Source: Sphingomonas sp. JC676
GTDB lineage: Bacteria > Pseudomonadota > Alphaproteobacteria > Sphingomonadales > Sphingomonadaceae
Direction: 5' to 3'
Assembly (NCBI RefSeq): GCF_014489075.1
Contig: NZ_JACTGR010000003.1
Coordinates: 262,501 to 326,500 of the forward strand
DNA: 64,000 nucleotides
Below the pieces are notes generated by a model, which ran no database searches, had not been told where the DNA came from, and saw only the letters and a list, made by a program, of their open reading frames with translations. Positions 9,929 through 19,095 of this stretch are shown piece after piece; within the stretch, counting starts at the first letter, position 1, and each line of letters opens with the position of its first letter. Made by a program: the position numbers and the translations under genes.

Positions 9929-11146
9929 ATGGCTCCAACGTTACCGACCAGCCTTCGCCGATCGGGCCTTACTCTGTTGGCCGCGGCATCGATTCTCACC
10001 GCTTGCAGCAGTGGCAGCAGCGACGCGCAGAAAAAGGGGCGTGGCCAGGGCGGTCCGGTTCAGGTCGGCTTTGTCGTCGTCCAGCCGAGCAGCGTTCCGG
10101 TCACCACCGAACTCTCGGGCCGCGTGACGGCCTATCAGATGTCGGAGGTTCGTCCTCAGGTTGCGGGTCTCATCCGGCGCCGCTTCTTCGAAGAAGGCGC
10201 GATCGTCCAGCAGGGCCAGACGCTTTACCAGATCGATCCGAGCCTCTATCAAGCCGCAGTGGCGCAGGCGCAGGCCAATCTGCAGAGCGCGCGCGCCAAT
10301 GCCGAAGCCGCACGGGTCCGCGCCGATCGCTACAAGCCGCTCGCCCAGATGCAGGCCGTGGCGCAGCAGGATTATACCGACGCCCTTGCCCAGGCCCGCC
10401 AGGCCGAGGCCGCGGTGGCGCAGAACAAGGCACAGCTCGATACCGCGCAGATCAACCTGCGCTTCACGCGGGTTCCCGCGCCGATCACCGGCCGCATCGG
10501 TCGCACGCTGGCGACCGAAGGCGCATTGGTCACCACCAACCAGACCGATCCGCTCGCGGTGATCCAGCGGCTCGATCCGATCTATGTCGACATCCAGCAG
10601 TCGAGCGCCGACATGCTCGCCTTCCGCAAGGCGCTGACCCGCAGCGGCGTGGTGCCGGCGAGCGCCGCGGTGCGTCTCAAGCTCGAGGATGGCAGCGATT
10701 TCGGCCAGACCGGCACCGTCGAGTTCTCCGAAGTGATGGTCGATCAGAACACCGGCACGGTGACGCTGCGCGCGCGCTTCTCCAATCCGCAGGGCGTACT
10801 GCTGCCGGGCATGTTCGTTCGCGCGATCTTCGCGCAAGCGATCGACACCCAGGCGTTCCTGGTGCCCCAGCCGGGCATCACCCGCGATCCGAAGGGCAAC
10901 GCCACCGTCTGGGTGGTCGGGCCCGGCGACCGCGCCGTGGCGCGCACCGTCGTCGCCGAGCGCACGATCGGCCCCAATTGGGTGGTGACCCAGGGGCTGG
11001 CGCCGGGCGAGAAGGTCATCGTCCAGGGCATCGCCAATCTGAAGCCCGACACGCAGATCAAGCCCGTCCCCGCGACCGCTCCGCAGCACATCCAGCCGCC
11101 CAAGGGTGGCAAGGGCGCAGGCGCGGCCAAGGCCAAGGGCGGCTGA
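9929..11146 (+). CDS. RND efflux periplasmic adaptor lipoprotein (AcrA/MexA type)
   Basis: A 405-residue membrane-fusion protein. A lipoprotein signal ends at the lipobox before Cys26 (ILTAC), so it is anchored to the inner membrane from the periplasmic side. The order of barrel, lipoyl and coiled-coil segments is standard: GRVTAYQMSEVRPQVAGLI at the first half lipoyl motif, an Ala/Gln-rich helical hairpin at about residues 100-160, and LRFTRVPAPITGRIGRT at the second half. The C-terminal tail is rich in Lys/Gly/Ala. It is followed 6 bases later by the pump gene, with which it forms a tripartite exporter. Confidence 0.95.
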   Translation: MAPTLPTSLRRSGLTLLAAASILTACSSGSSDAQKKGRGQGGPVQVGFVVVQPSSVPVTTELSGRVTAYQMSEVRPQVAGLIRRRFFEEGAIVQQGQTLYQIDPSLYQAAVAQAQANLQSARANAEAARVRADRYKPLAQMQAVAQQDYTDALAQARQAEAAVAQNKAQLDTAQINLRFTRVPAPITGRIGRTLATEGALVTTNQTDPLAVIQRLDPIYVDIQQSSADMLAFRKALTRSGVVPASAAVRLKLEDGSDFGQTGTVEFSEVMVDQNTGTVTLRARFSNPQGVLLPGMFVRAIFAQAIDTQAFLVPQPGITRDPKGNATVWVVGPGDRAVARTVVAERTIGPNWVVTQGLAPGEKVIVQGIANLKPDTQIKPVPATAPQHIQPPKGGKGAGAAKAKGG

Positions 11147-11152
11147 TCCTCG

Positions 11153-14100
11153 ATGTCGCGCATCTTCATCGATCGCCCGATCTTCGCGTGGGTGATCGCG
11201 ATCATCGTCATGCTGGCCGGCGTGGGTGCGATCTTCTCGCTCCCGATCGCGCAATATCCCGATATCGCGCCGCCCCAGGTCAATGTCCGCGCCACCTATC
11301 CCGGCGCGTCGGCGGAAACGGTGCAGAACAGCGTCGCCCAGGTGATCGAGCAGCAGCTCACCGGTATCGACGGGCTGCTCTATTTCACCACTTCGTCCAC
11401 CTCGCGCGGCCAGGTGAACATCTCGGCGACGTTCGAAAAAGGCACCGATCCGGACATCGCCCAGGTCCAGGTGCAGAACCAGGTCCAGCAGGCGCTGTCC
11501 CGCCTGCCGCAACAGGTCCAGCAACAAGGCCTGCGCGTCACCAAGTCCAACCCCGATCAGCTGCTGCTGGTCGGCGTCTATGACAAGACAGACAAGCGCA
11601 CCAATCAGGACGTGTCTGACTGGATGGCGTCCAACATGCAGGATCCGCTGGCCCGCATTCCGGGCGTCGGCGACACCAACGTGTTCGGCGCGCCCTATGC
11701 GATGCGCATCTGGCTGAATCCCGATCGGCTGGCGAGCTATTCGCTGATGCCGAGCGACGTGGTCACCGCGATCCAGAACCAGAATACCGAAGTCGCCGCC
11801 GGCGAGATCGGCGGCCAGCCCCAGCCGAGCACCCAGATGCTCAACGCCACGGTGACCGCCCAGTCGCGCCTGCAGACACCCGATCAGTTCGCCAAGATCA
11901 TCCTCAAGACCCAGACCAGCGGCGCCACCGTGCTGCTCAAGGATGTGGCGCGGATCGAGCTCGGTGCCGACAGCTACAACGCAGTCAGCCGCGTCAACGG
12001 CCATCCCGGCGCCGGCATCGGTATATCGCTGGCCCCGGGCGCCGACGCGCTGACCACCGCCGATCTCGTCAAGTCGCGCGTCGCGGAGCTCGCCAAGACC
12101 TTCCCGGCCGGGTTTGACTATGCCTATGCCAACGACACGACGGGCTTCATCAAGCTGTCGATCGAGGAAGTGGTGAAGACGCTGGTCGAGGCGATCATTC
12201 TCGTCGTGATCGTCATGTTCATCTTCCTACAGAGCGTGCGCGCGACTTTGATTCCGTTCGTCGCGGTGCCGGTGGTGCTGCTCGGCACCTTCGCGGTCTT
12301 CTATGCGCTCGGCTTCTCGATCAACACGCTGACTTTGTTCGGGCTGGTGCTCGCGATCGGCATGCTCGTCGACGATGCGATCGTCGTCGTCGAGAATGTC
12401 GAGCGCCTGATGGAGGAGGATCCAAATCTCTCCCCGCGTGACGCGACGATCAAGTCGATGGAGCAGATCCAGATGGCGCTGGTCGGCATTGCGCTGGTGC
12501 TTTCCGCGGTGTTCCTGCCAATGGCGTTCTTCGGCGGATCGACCGGCGTGATTTACCGCCAGTTCTCGGTGACGATCGTGTCGGCGATGGTGCTTTCGGT
12601 GCTCGTCGCGCTGATTCTCACGCCGGCGCTGTGCGCAACGCTCCTCAAGAAGAAGAGCGATGAACATCATGGCTGGGTCGAGCAGCGCTTCCCCGCCGTC
12701 GGCCGATTCTTCGGCCGCGCGCGCGACGTGTTCAACACCAATTTCGAACGCGGCGTCGAGCGGTACACGGTGGCGGTCAACAGGGTCGTCGACCGCAAAT
12801 GGATCTTCCTTTTGATCTATGCCGCGATCTGCGCGCTGCTGGTGCTGATGTTCTACCGCCTGCCGACCGGCTTCCTGCCGACCGAGGACCAGGGCGCCGC
12901 CCAGATCCAGTTCCGCCTACCCGCCGGCGCGACGCAGAGCCGCACGCAGGACGTGCAATTGGCGATCGAACGCTATTTCCTGAAGGACGAGAGCAATAAC
13001 ATCGCCACCATGTTCACCGTCACCGGTGGCGGTGGCGGTGGCGGTGCCAGCGGCCAGAATACCGGCCAGGGCTTTCTCAATTTCGCCGACTGGTCCAAAC
13101 GCAAGGGCAAGGACAATACCGCCGACGCGATCGTGGGCCGCGCCTCCGGCGCGTTCCGCAACTTCCGCGACGCCCAGGTTTTCGCGCTGATTCCGCCGTC
13201 GATCCGTGGGCTCGGCCAGTCGACCGGCTTCACCATGGAGCTGCAGAATGTCAGCGGCATGTCGCGCGATGATTTCGTCGTCGCGCGCGACAAGTTGCTC
13301 GCCGCGGCCAATGCCGATCCCGACCTCGCCCAGATCCGCCTCTCGGACCTGCCCGACGTCGCCACGCTCAAGGTCGATATCGACCAGCAGAAGCTCTCGG
13401 CGCTCGGCCTCGCCCAGGCCGACGTCAACAGCACGCTGTCGACCGCCTGGGGCGGACGCTATGTCAACGACTTCATCGATCGCGGCCGTGTGAAGCGCGT
13501 CTATGTCCAGGGCGACGCGCAGTATCGCGCCGCGCCTGGCAATATCGGCGAATGGTTCGTCCGCAGCAACAATGGCGAAATGGCGCCCTTCTCCGCCTTC
13601 GCGCGGACGAGCTGGGCGACCGCCCCCACCACCATGTCGCGCTTCAACGGCATCCCCGCCTTCGAATTCCAGGGTCAGGCCGCGCCGGGCAAGAGCTCGG
13701 GTGAAGCGATGAAGCGCATGGAAGAGCTCGCCGCGCAGATCCCCGGCACCAGCGTCGCCTGGGCCGGCCTTTCCTATCAGGAGCGGCTATCCTCGGGCCA
13801 GGCGCCGTTGCTCTACGCGGTTTCGCTGATCGTCGTCTTCCTGTGCCTCGCCGCGCTGTATGAGAGCTGGTCGATCCCCGTCGCCGTGCTGCTGGTCATC
13901 CCGCTCGGGTTGGTCGGCGCGATCTTCGCGGTGACGCTGCGCGGGTTGCAGAACGACGTCTATCTCCAGATCGGCCTGCTCACCACGATGGGCCTCGCCG
14001 CCAAGAACGCGATTCTGATGATCGAGTTCGCCGAGCGCGCTGAGAAGCAGGGCAAGCGCGTGATCGAGGCGGCGCTGGAAGCCGCGCGCATTCGTCTCCG

Positions 14101-14344
14101 CCCGATCCTGATGACCAGCCTCGCCTTCATTTTCGGCGTGCTGCCGCTCGCGATCTCGACCGGCGCCGGCGCCAACAGCCGCATCGCCATCGGCACCTCG
14201 GTGATTGGTGGCATGCTGACCGCGACGATCCTCGCGATCTTCTACATCCCGCTGTTCTTCGTCATCGTCCGCCGCACCACGCGCGACGCCCTCAACCGAC
14301 TGCATCATCACCACGACACGCCGCAGCCGGAGGCGCAGCCATGA
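11153..14344 (+). CDS. RND multidrug efflux permease (AcrB/MexB type, HAE1)
   Basis: A 1063-residue inner-membrane proton antiporter, the usual length for this class. The N-terminus MSRIFIDRPIFAWVIAI is typical of HAE1 pumps. The proton-relay aspartates lie in GMLVDDAIVVVENVER (TM4) and the relay lysine in GLAAKNAILMIEFAE (TM10). The second half repeats the first, as expected of the duplicated RND fold. A glycine-rich stretch (GGGGGGGAS) near residue 625 lies in the second periplasmic part. Its stop overlaps the outer-membrane channel start (ATGA), so all three pump genes form one operon. Confidence 0.97.
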   Translation: MSRIFIDRPIFAWVIAIIVMLAGVGAIFSLPIAQYPDIAPPQVNVRATYPGASAETVQNSVAQVIEQQLTGIDGLLYFTTSSTSRGQVNISATFEKGTDPDIAQVQVQNQVQQALSRLPQQVQQQGLRVTKSNPDQLLLVGVYDKTDKRTNQDVSDWMASNMQDPLARIPGVGDTNVFGAPYAMRIWLNPDRLASYSLMPSDVVTAIQNQNTEVAAGEIGGQPQPSTQMLNATVTAQSRLQTPDQFAKIILKTQTSGATVLLKDVARIELGADSYNAVSRVNGHPGAGIGISLAPGADALTTADLVKSRVAELAKTFPAGFDYAYANDTTGFIKLSIEEVVKTLVEAIILVVIVMFIFLQSVRATLIPFVAVPVVLLGTFAVFYALGFSINTLTLFGLVLAIGMLVDDAIVVVENVERLMEEDPNLSPRDATIKSMEQIQMALVGIALVLSAVFLPMAFFGGSTGVIYRQFSVTIVSAMVLSVLVALILTPALCATLLKKKSDEHHGWVEQRFPAVGRFFGRARDVFNTNFERGVERYTVAVNRVVDRKWIFLLIYAAICALLVLMFYRLPTGFLPTEDQGAAQIQFRLPAGATQSRTQDVQLAIERYFLKDESNNIATMFTVTGGGGGGGASGQNTGQGFLNFADWSKRKGKDNTADAIVGRASGAFRNFRDAQVFALIPPSIRGLGQSTGFTMELQNVSGMSRDDFVVARDKLLAAANADPDLAQIRLSDLPDVATLKVDIDQQKLSALGLAQADVNSTLSTAWGGRYVNDFIDRGRVKRVYVQGDAQYRAAPGNIGEWFVRSNNGEMAPFSAFARTSWATAPTTMSRFNGIPAFEFQGQAAPGKSSGEAMKRMEELAAQIPGTSVAWAGLSYQERLSSGQAPLLYAVSLIVVFLCLAALYESWSIPVAVLLVIPLGLVGAIFAVTLRGLQNDVYLQIGLLTTMGLAAKNAILMIEFAERAEKQGKRVIEAALEAARIRLRPILMTSLAFIFGVLPLAISTGAGANSRIAIGTSVIGGMLTATILAIFYIPLFFVIVRRTTRDALNRLHHHHDTPQPEAQP

Positions 14345-15798
14345 AGCGCATCGCATTGCTCCTCTGCGCCAGCGCGCTGGCGAGCTGCTCGATGGACCCC
14401 AAATATGTCCAGCCCGCAGCGCTCGTTCCGCCGTCATGGCCGGTAGGCGACGCCTATCTCAAACAGAGCGAAGCGACGCTCCCCGCAGTCACCTATCGCG
14501 ACATCTTCCGCGACGCCCGCCTGCAAAAGCTCATCCAGCAGGCGCTTACCGAGAATCGCGACCTGCGCATCGCCGCCGCCAACATCGCCGCGGCGCGTGC
14601 AAACTATCGCATCCAGCGCGCAAACCAGCTTCCTGAGATCGATGCCGGCGCGGGCGCCACCGTCTCCGATGGAAGCACCACCGGCAGCACGTCCTCGAGC
14701 TCTGGCACGCGCACGCGCTTCTCGGCGGATGTCGGCGTCACGAGCTTCGAGCTCGACCTGTTCGGCCGAGTGGCATCGCTTACCCGCGCCGAGCAGAATC
14801 GCTATTTCGCGACCGAGGCCGGCGCGCGAGCGACCTGGCTAACCCTGGTCGGCGACATTGCCGATGCCTGGCTGAACTATGCTGCAGACGCCAGCCTGCT
14901 CAAGATCGCCCAGGATACTGCGGCCAGCGCCGAAAGCAGCGTACGACTCACCCGGGCGCGGCTCGATGGCGGCATCGCCCCGCGCACCGATCTGCGCCAG
15001 GCCGAGCAGGTGCTTGCCACCGCCCAGTCCGACGTCGCGCTGCAGCGCACTGCGCTGGCGCAGGACGTCAACGCGCTCCAGTTGCTGGTTGGCGCGCCGA
15101 TCGACGCCGCGCTGCTCCCGGCTTCGATCGATGAGACTTCGTCGGCCATCGCCGAGCTGCCCGCCGGAATCGATTCGGGCATCCTGCTGCGCCGCCCCGA
15201 CGTCGTGCAGGCCGAGTATCAGCTCCGCGCCGCCAATGCCGAGATCGGCGCTGCGCGTGCGGCATTGTTTCCGCGCATCTCACTTACCGGATTGTTCGGC
15301 TTCGCCAGCGATGCGCTGCGCACCCTGTTCTCGGGCGGCGCGTTCAACTGGTCGGCGGGCGCCAGCGGCAGCTATCCGATCTTCAGCGCCGGTGCCGGTC
15401 GCGCCGGCGTCGCGCTCAGTGAAGCGCAGCAGCAGGCGGCAGTCGCTACCTATGAAAAGGCGATTCAGACTGCCTTCCGCGAAGTCTCGGACGCGCTCGC
15501 GCGGCGCGGCACCATCGCCGAGCAGCTCCGCGCCGATACCGCCCAGGCCGAAGCGGCTGCCGACACCTATCGGCTGACCGAGGCGCGCTACCGGGGGGGT
15601 ATCGACACCTTCCTATCCAGCCTCGACGCGCAGCGTTCGCTCTATTCGGCGCAGCGCGGGCTGGTGGGCACCCGCCTCACTCAGGCGAGCAACCTCGTTG
15701 CGCTCTACCGCACTCTGGGCGGCGATTCGCTGCTTGAACTGGCCAGCGCCGGTCCGCAGCCGCGCACAAACGAAGAGGGCGCTCCTTCACCGCAGTGA
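14341..15798 (+). CDS. Outer-membrane efflux channel lipoprotein (OprM/NodT family)
   Basis: A 485-residue TolC-like factor with lipobox LASC (Cys16). Two OEP repeats can be followed; hallmark stretches are LGGDSLLEL near the C-terminus and SFELDLFGRV near residue 140. It provides the outer-membrane exit duct for the RND pump encoded just upstream and is translationally coupled to it by an ATGA overlap. The extreme C-terminal tail overlaps a terminator hairpin. Confidence 0.95.
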   Translation: MKRIALLLCASALASCSMDPKYVQPAALVPPSWPVGDAYLKQSEATLPAVTYRDIFRDARLQKLIQQALTENRDLRIAAANIAAARANYRIQRANQLPEIDAGAGATVSDGSTTGSTSSSSGTRTRFSADVGVTSFELDLFGRVASLTRAEQNRYFATEAGARATWLTLVGDIADAWLNYAADASLLKIAQDTAASAESSVRLTRARLDGGIAPRTDLRQAEQVLATAQSDVALQRTALAQDVNALQLLVGAPIDAALLPASIDETSSAIAELPAGIDSGILLRRPDVVQAEYQLRAANAEIGAARAALFPRISLTGLFGFASDALRTLFSGGAFNWSAGASGSYPIFSAGAGRAGVALSEAQQQAAVATYEKAIQTAFREVSDALARRGTIAEQLRADTAQAEAAADTYRLTEARYRGGIDTFLSSLDAQRSLYSAQRGLVGTRLTQASNLVALYRTLGGDSLLELASAGPQPRTNEEGAPSPQ

Positions 15799-15809
15799 AG
15801 ACGCGCCCT
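15776..15809. terminator. Hairpin terminator between convergent efflux operon and TonB receptor gene
   Basis: An outer 7-bp stem (AGGGCGC with GCGCCCT) encloses, across 2-base symmetric gaps, a second 6-bp stem (CTTCAC with GTGAAG) and a CGCA loop. The efflux channel stop codon lies inside the second arm. The position between two convergent genes suits a bidirectional terminator. Confidence 0.6.
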
Positions 15810-15834
15810 TCCCCGGAGCAATCGCCAATCGATC

Positions 15835-18800
15835 CTAGAACTTCACCTCTGCCGCGATGGTGAACGAGCGGCCGCGCGGATCAGCGACGCGCGGATCCCA
15901 CGAGCTGCCCGCGCCGGTGTTGCCGTCATAGGTGACCGCGAAGGGCGGGTCGGTGTTGAACAAATTCCTGACGCCTGCGGTCAGCTTGTAGCCGGGCGCG
16001 AGGCCGGTGTAGCTCAGCGACAGGTTATAGATGATATAGTCGTCGACGAACTCATTGTAGTCGGGGCGCGTCACCGTGCCCGCCGCGATGCCGGGCAGCG
16101 CGAAGTTCTTGTAGCCCTTGCGGAAGATCTGGCTCAGCGACAGCGAAATGTCGTTCGTCGTATAGCTGATGAAAGCATTGTGTTTCCACTTGTTGCCCAG
16201 GTCGCCCGCAAAGGTGAACACGCCGATCAGGCTCGGGCCATAGGGCGAGGTTGGCGTCAGCTTCTCGCGCTTCTTGAGCAGCAGCGTTCCGTCCAGGCCG
16301 GCGGCGAACCGTCCGCCCAGCCCGTCGATCGCGCCCCGCGCCGAGAATTCGAGACCCTGGGTGCGGCGCGAACCGGCATTGGCCCAGGTATCGTCGATCG
16401 CCACGATCGTGCCGCCCGCATCACGAATGAACCGATCGGGGAACAACGACGCATTGTCGATCAGCTGACGCAGCGTCAGCAGCTGAATCGTGTTGTCGAC
16501 CGAGATCGACCACCAGTCTGCCGAAAGGCTGAAATTGGCTGCCGGCTGGATGACGATGCCCGCGCTGAACTGCTTCGCCGTTTCCGGGCCCAGCTCGCTG
16601 TTGCCGCCGGTGGCGATGTCCGGACGGATGAAGGCGCAGGCCGGGTTGGTCGCGTTCGGCACGCCGCCCGGGCACTTCACCGGATCCGCTAGGTCGCTGC
16701 CGGCATAGGGCGACAGGGTGATCCCGTTGAAGATCTGGTTGAACGACGGCACGCGGAAGCCGGTGTTGAACGATCCGCGGAACATGACCTGGTCGATCGG
16801 GCGGAATTTGACCGAAATCTTCGGATTGGTCGTCGAACCGAAGCCGGTATAATCGTCGATGCGCACCGCGCCGGTGATATCCAGGCCGGGCAGGATCGGC
16901 ACCAGCAGCTCGGCATAGGCCGCCTTCACGTTGCGGGTCTTCGGCGTCAGTGCGTTGACGTTGTCGAACGCCGCTAGGAAAATGACGGGAGCCGTTGCGG
17001 CAGCGGCATCGGAGCCGTTGAACGCATAGGTCTCGCGGCGATAGTCGACGCCGGCGGCGAGCTGCACGTCGCCCCCCCAGATATGGAACAGCGGGCCCGA
17101 GACCGATCCGTCGAACTGCTTCACTTCGTATTTGCCGCCATAGAGCGTGGCACCACGCGCGGAGACCGATTCGAGCGCTGCAAGGCCGGCGGGTGTCTGA
17201 TCTAGGCTGAAGGGGTTGATGAGACCGCTGTTCATCACGCCTACGAGACCGCGACCCGCAGTGCCCGCCGCAGCCGGCGCCAGGGGATCGTACGCGCCAT
17301 TGGCCAGCGTGCCGCGATAATAATAGCCGCTGCCGAGCACCGATGAGGACTCGCTCTTCGCATACGAAGCGCCGGCGCGATAATCCCAACCCTCCCACAG
17401 CGGCCCTTCGACCCCGAGCGCGGCGCGGAAGGTCTTGGTGTCGGTCTTGTACTCGCGCGGACCGCAGACTCCGCAGCGCCAGCGATAGGAGATAGGCTGC
17501 CCGTAGCGGGCGTCGAGCGCCGCCACCTGCGCCGGGTTTCCGGCAAAGGTCGAACGGATAGCATTAAAGACGCTGTTGTAGGTCGCCGCAGTGGCGCTGT
17601 TAAGCGGGTATGCGATCGGCAAGTTGGTCGTGTTGGCCGAAAGCTGGGCGTTCGAGAAGCTCTTGGCCGATTTCGCGTCGGAACCGGTGATTTCGAGCGA
17701 AATCTCGTGTTGCCCGGCAACGCGGACAACACCGCGTCCGTAATAGGTCAGCGTCTCGATCGGCTGCTGGATGACCGCGGCGCGGCCCGTATCCCACGAA
17801 CAGGCATAATAAGCGGTGGGTGCGTTCCACAGGACTTCGTCATAAGGCATGCCACCGTCCATCGTCCCGCAGCCGGCGCCGCCGGGCAGATCGAGGGGAT
17901 TGATGCCGCCGGCGGCCGCGTTGGCGCCATTGGGAGCCGTGAGGGTCAGGCCGGTGAGCAAGGTGCCGGTCGGCAGTTGGGCGGCGTTGGCGCCGATATT
18001 GAAGGCCGTGGCGATCGGCGTGCCGCGCGTGTCGACCGAAAGACCGCGATTGGGCTGGTTGCCATTGACGAAGCTGCGGTCCGAGCCGCGCAGGATCTGG
18101 TTCCAGCTATAAGCGACCGCGCCCATCACGTTGAAACCCTGCTTGTCGAGGTCGCCATAGCCGGCGATGCCCGAAAGACGGTAGATATTGCCGCCGCCCT
18201 GCTCGGTAACGTCGGTGAAGGCCTGAAGGCCGAGGCCCTGATAGTCCTTCTTGGTGATGAAGTTGATCACGCCGCCGACCGCGTCGGTGCCGTAGATCGC
18301 TGAAGCGCCGTCCTTCAGGACTTCGACGCGCTCGATCGCTGCGAACGGGATCTGGTTGACGTCGACTGCGGAGCCGGTGAGGCCGTGCGCGGCGACGCGG
18401 CGACCATTGAGCAGCACCAGCGTGGCGGCGCTGCCCTGGCCGCGAAGATTGGCGGCGGAAAGGCCGTTCGTGCCACGCTGCGCACCGCTGGTCACGTCGG
18501 CGTTGGAGGCAAGATTGTCCGCGCCGCTGCCGTTGGTGCTCAGGAACATCACGAGCTGCTCGGGGCTGCTGATGCCGTTGCGCGAAAGCTCCTGCGTCGT
18601 GATCACCTGGAGCGGCAGGGCGGAATTGTTTGGGTCTTGCTTGATGCGCGAACCGGTCACCAGGATTTCGGCGCCCTTGGCTTCGTCGTCCTGCGCATCC
18701 GAGACGGGCGCTCCCGCGCCCGTCGGCGTCGCGGCCTCCTGCGTGTCCTGATCGTTCTGCGTCTGCGCGGCGGCAGGGGTCACAATGGCGAGCGCGGCGA

Positions 18801-18849
18801 GCGCCGTGCCCGAAACCAGCATCAATTTGAACGACTTCGCAGCAAGCAT
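15835..18849 (-). CDS. TonB-dependent receptor, large (1004 aa)
   Basis: An outer-membrane transporter with signal peptide (start MLAAKSFKLMLVSGTALAAL, cleavage near AAAQ), a TonB-box-like EILVTGSRI, a plug domain (LRGQGSAATLVLLNGRRV; VEVLKDGASAIYGTDAVGG), and a 22-strand-type barrel ending in the aromatic-terminated strand FTIAAEVKF. The frame stays open upstream to 19254, but that extension is not protein-like, so ATG 18849 is chosen. It is divergent from an AmpG-like permease. Substrate is not determined by sequence; given the neighbours a peptide or muropeptide is possible, but receptors of this class import many substrates. Confidence 0.93.
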   Translation of the reverse strand: MLAAKSFKLMLVSGTALAALAIVTPAAAQTQNDQDTQEAATPTGAGAPVSDAQDDEAKGAEILVTGSRIKQDPNNSALPLQVITTQELSRNGISSPEQLVMFLSTNGSGADNLASNADVTSGAQRGTNGLSAANLRGQGSAATLVLLNGRRVAAHGLTGSAVDVNQIPFAAIERVEVLKDGASAIYGTDAVGGVINFITKKDYQGLGLQAFTDVTEQGGGNIYRLSGIAGYGDLDKQGFNVMGAVAYSWNQILRGSDRSFVNGNQPNRGLSVDTRGTPIATAFNIGANAAQLPTGTLLTGLTLTAPNGANAAAGGINPLDLPGGAGCGTMDGGMPYDEVLWNAPTAYYACSWDTGRAAVIQQPIETLTYYGRGVVRVAGQHEISLEITGSDAKSAKSFSNAQLSANTTNLPIAYPLNSATAATYNSVFNAIRSTFAGNPAQVAALDARYGQPISYRWRCGVCGPREYKTDTKTFRAALGVEGPLWEGWDYRAGASYAKSESSSVLGSGYYYRGTLANGAYDPLAPAAAGTAGRGLVGVMNSGLINPFSLDQTPAGLAALESVSARGATLYGGKYEVKQFDGSVSGPLFHIWGGDVQLAAGVDYRRETYAFNGSDAAAATAPVIFLAAFDNVNALTPKTRNVKAAYAELLVPILPGLDITGAVRIDDYTGFGSTTNPKISVKFRPIDQVMFRGSFNTGFRVPSFNQIFNGITLSPYAGSDLADPVKCPGGVPNATNPACAFIRPDIATGGNSELGPETAKQFSAGIVIQPAANFSLSADWWSISVDNTIQLLTLRQLIDNASLFPDRFIRDAGGTIVAIDDTWANAGSRRTQGLEFSARGAIDGLGGRFAAGLDGTLLLKKREKLTPTSPYGPSLIGVFTFAGDLGNKWKHNAFISYTTNDISLSLSQIFRKGYKNFALPGIAAGTVTRPDYNEFVDDYIIYNLSLSYTGLAPGYKLTAGVRNLFNTDPPFAVTYDGNTGAGSSWDPRVADPRGRSFTIAAEVKF

Positions 18850-19095
18850 GGTATGGCCCCCCAAGGACCGCTCAACCCCAGAACGGACCGCGGCATTAAG
18901 TAACAAGAATGTTGCGCTGCGCCATAGTTTCTGTTGCACAATCCATAACATCGCGGCATCGCCACGCACAGAAACGTCGCGAAGCGTGTCGTGCGCGCAA
19001 CACTCTCTCATTTTCCGGCCATTGACGGATCGCGCGGCACAGTCGAGCGTCGCGAAAATGCTGCCCGGGGGATCAACAATTGCTGCGCTCTTCGA

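Noticed and set aside
9941..12004. A 687-codon open frame antisense to the efflux adaptor and pump
   Set aside because: Shadow frame of GC-rich coding DNA; the sense genes have complete RND motifs.
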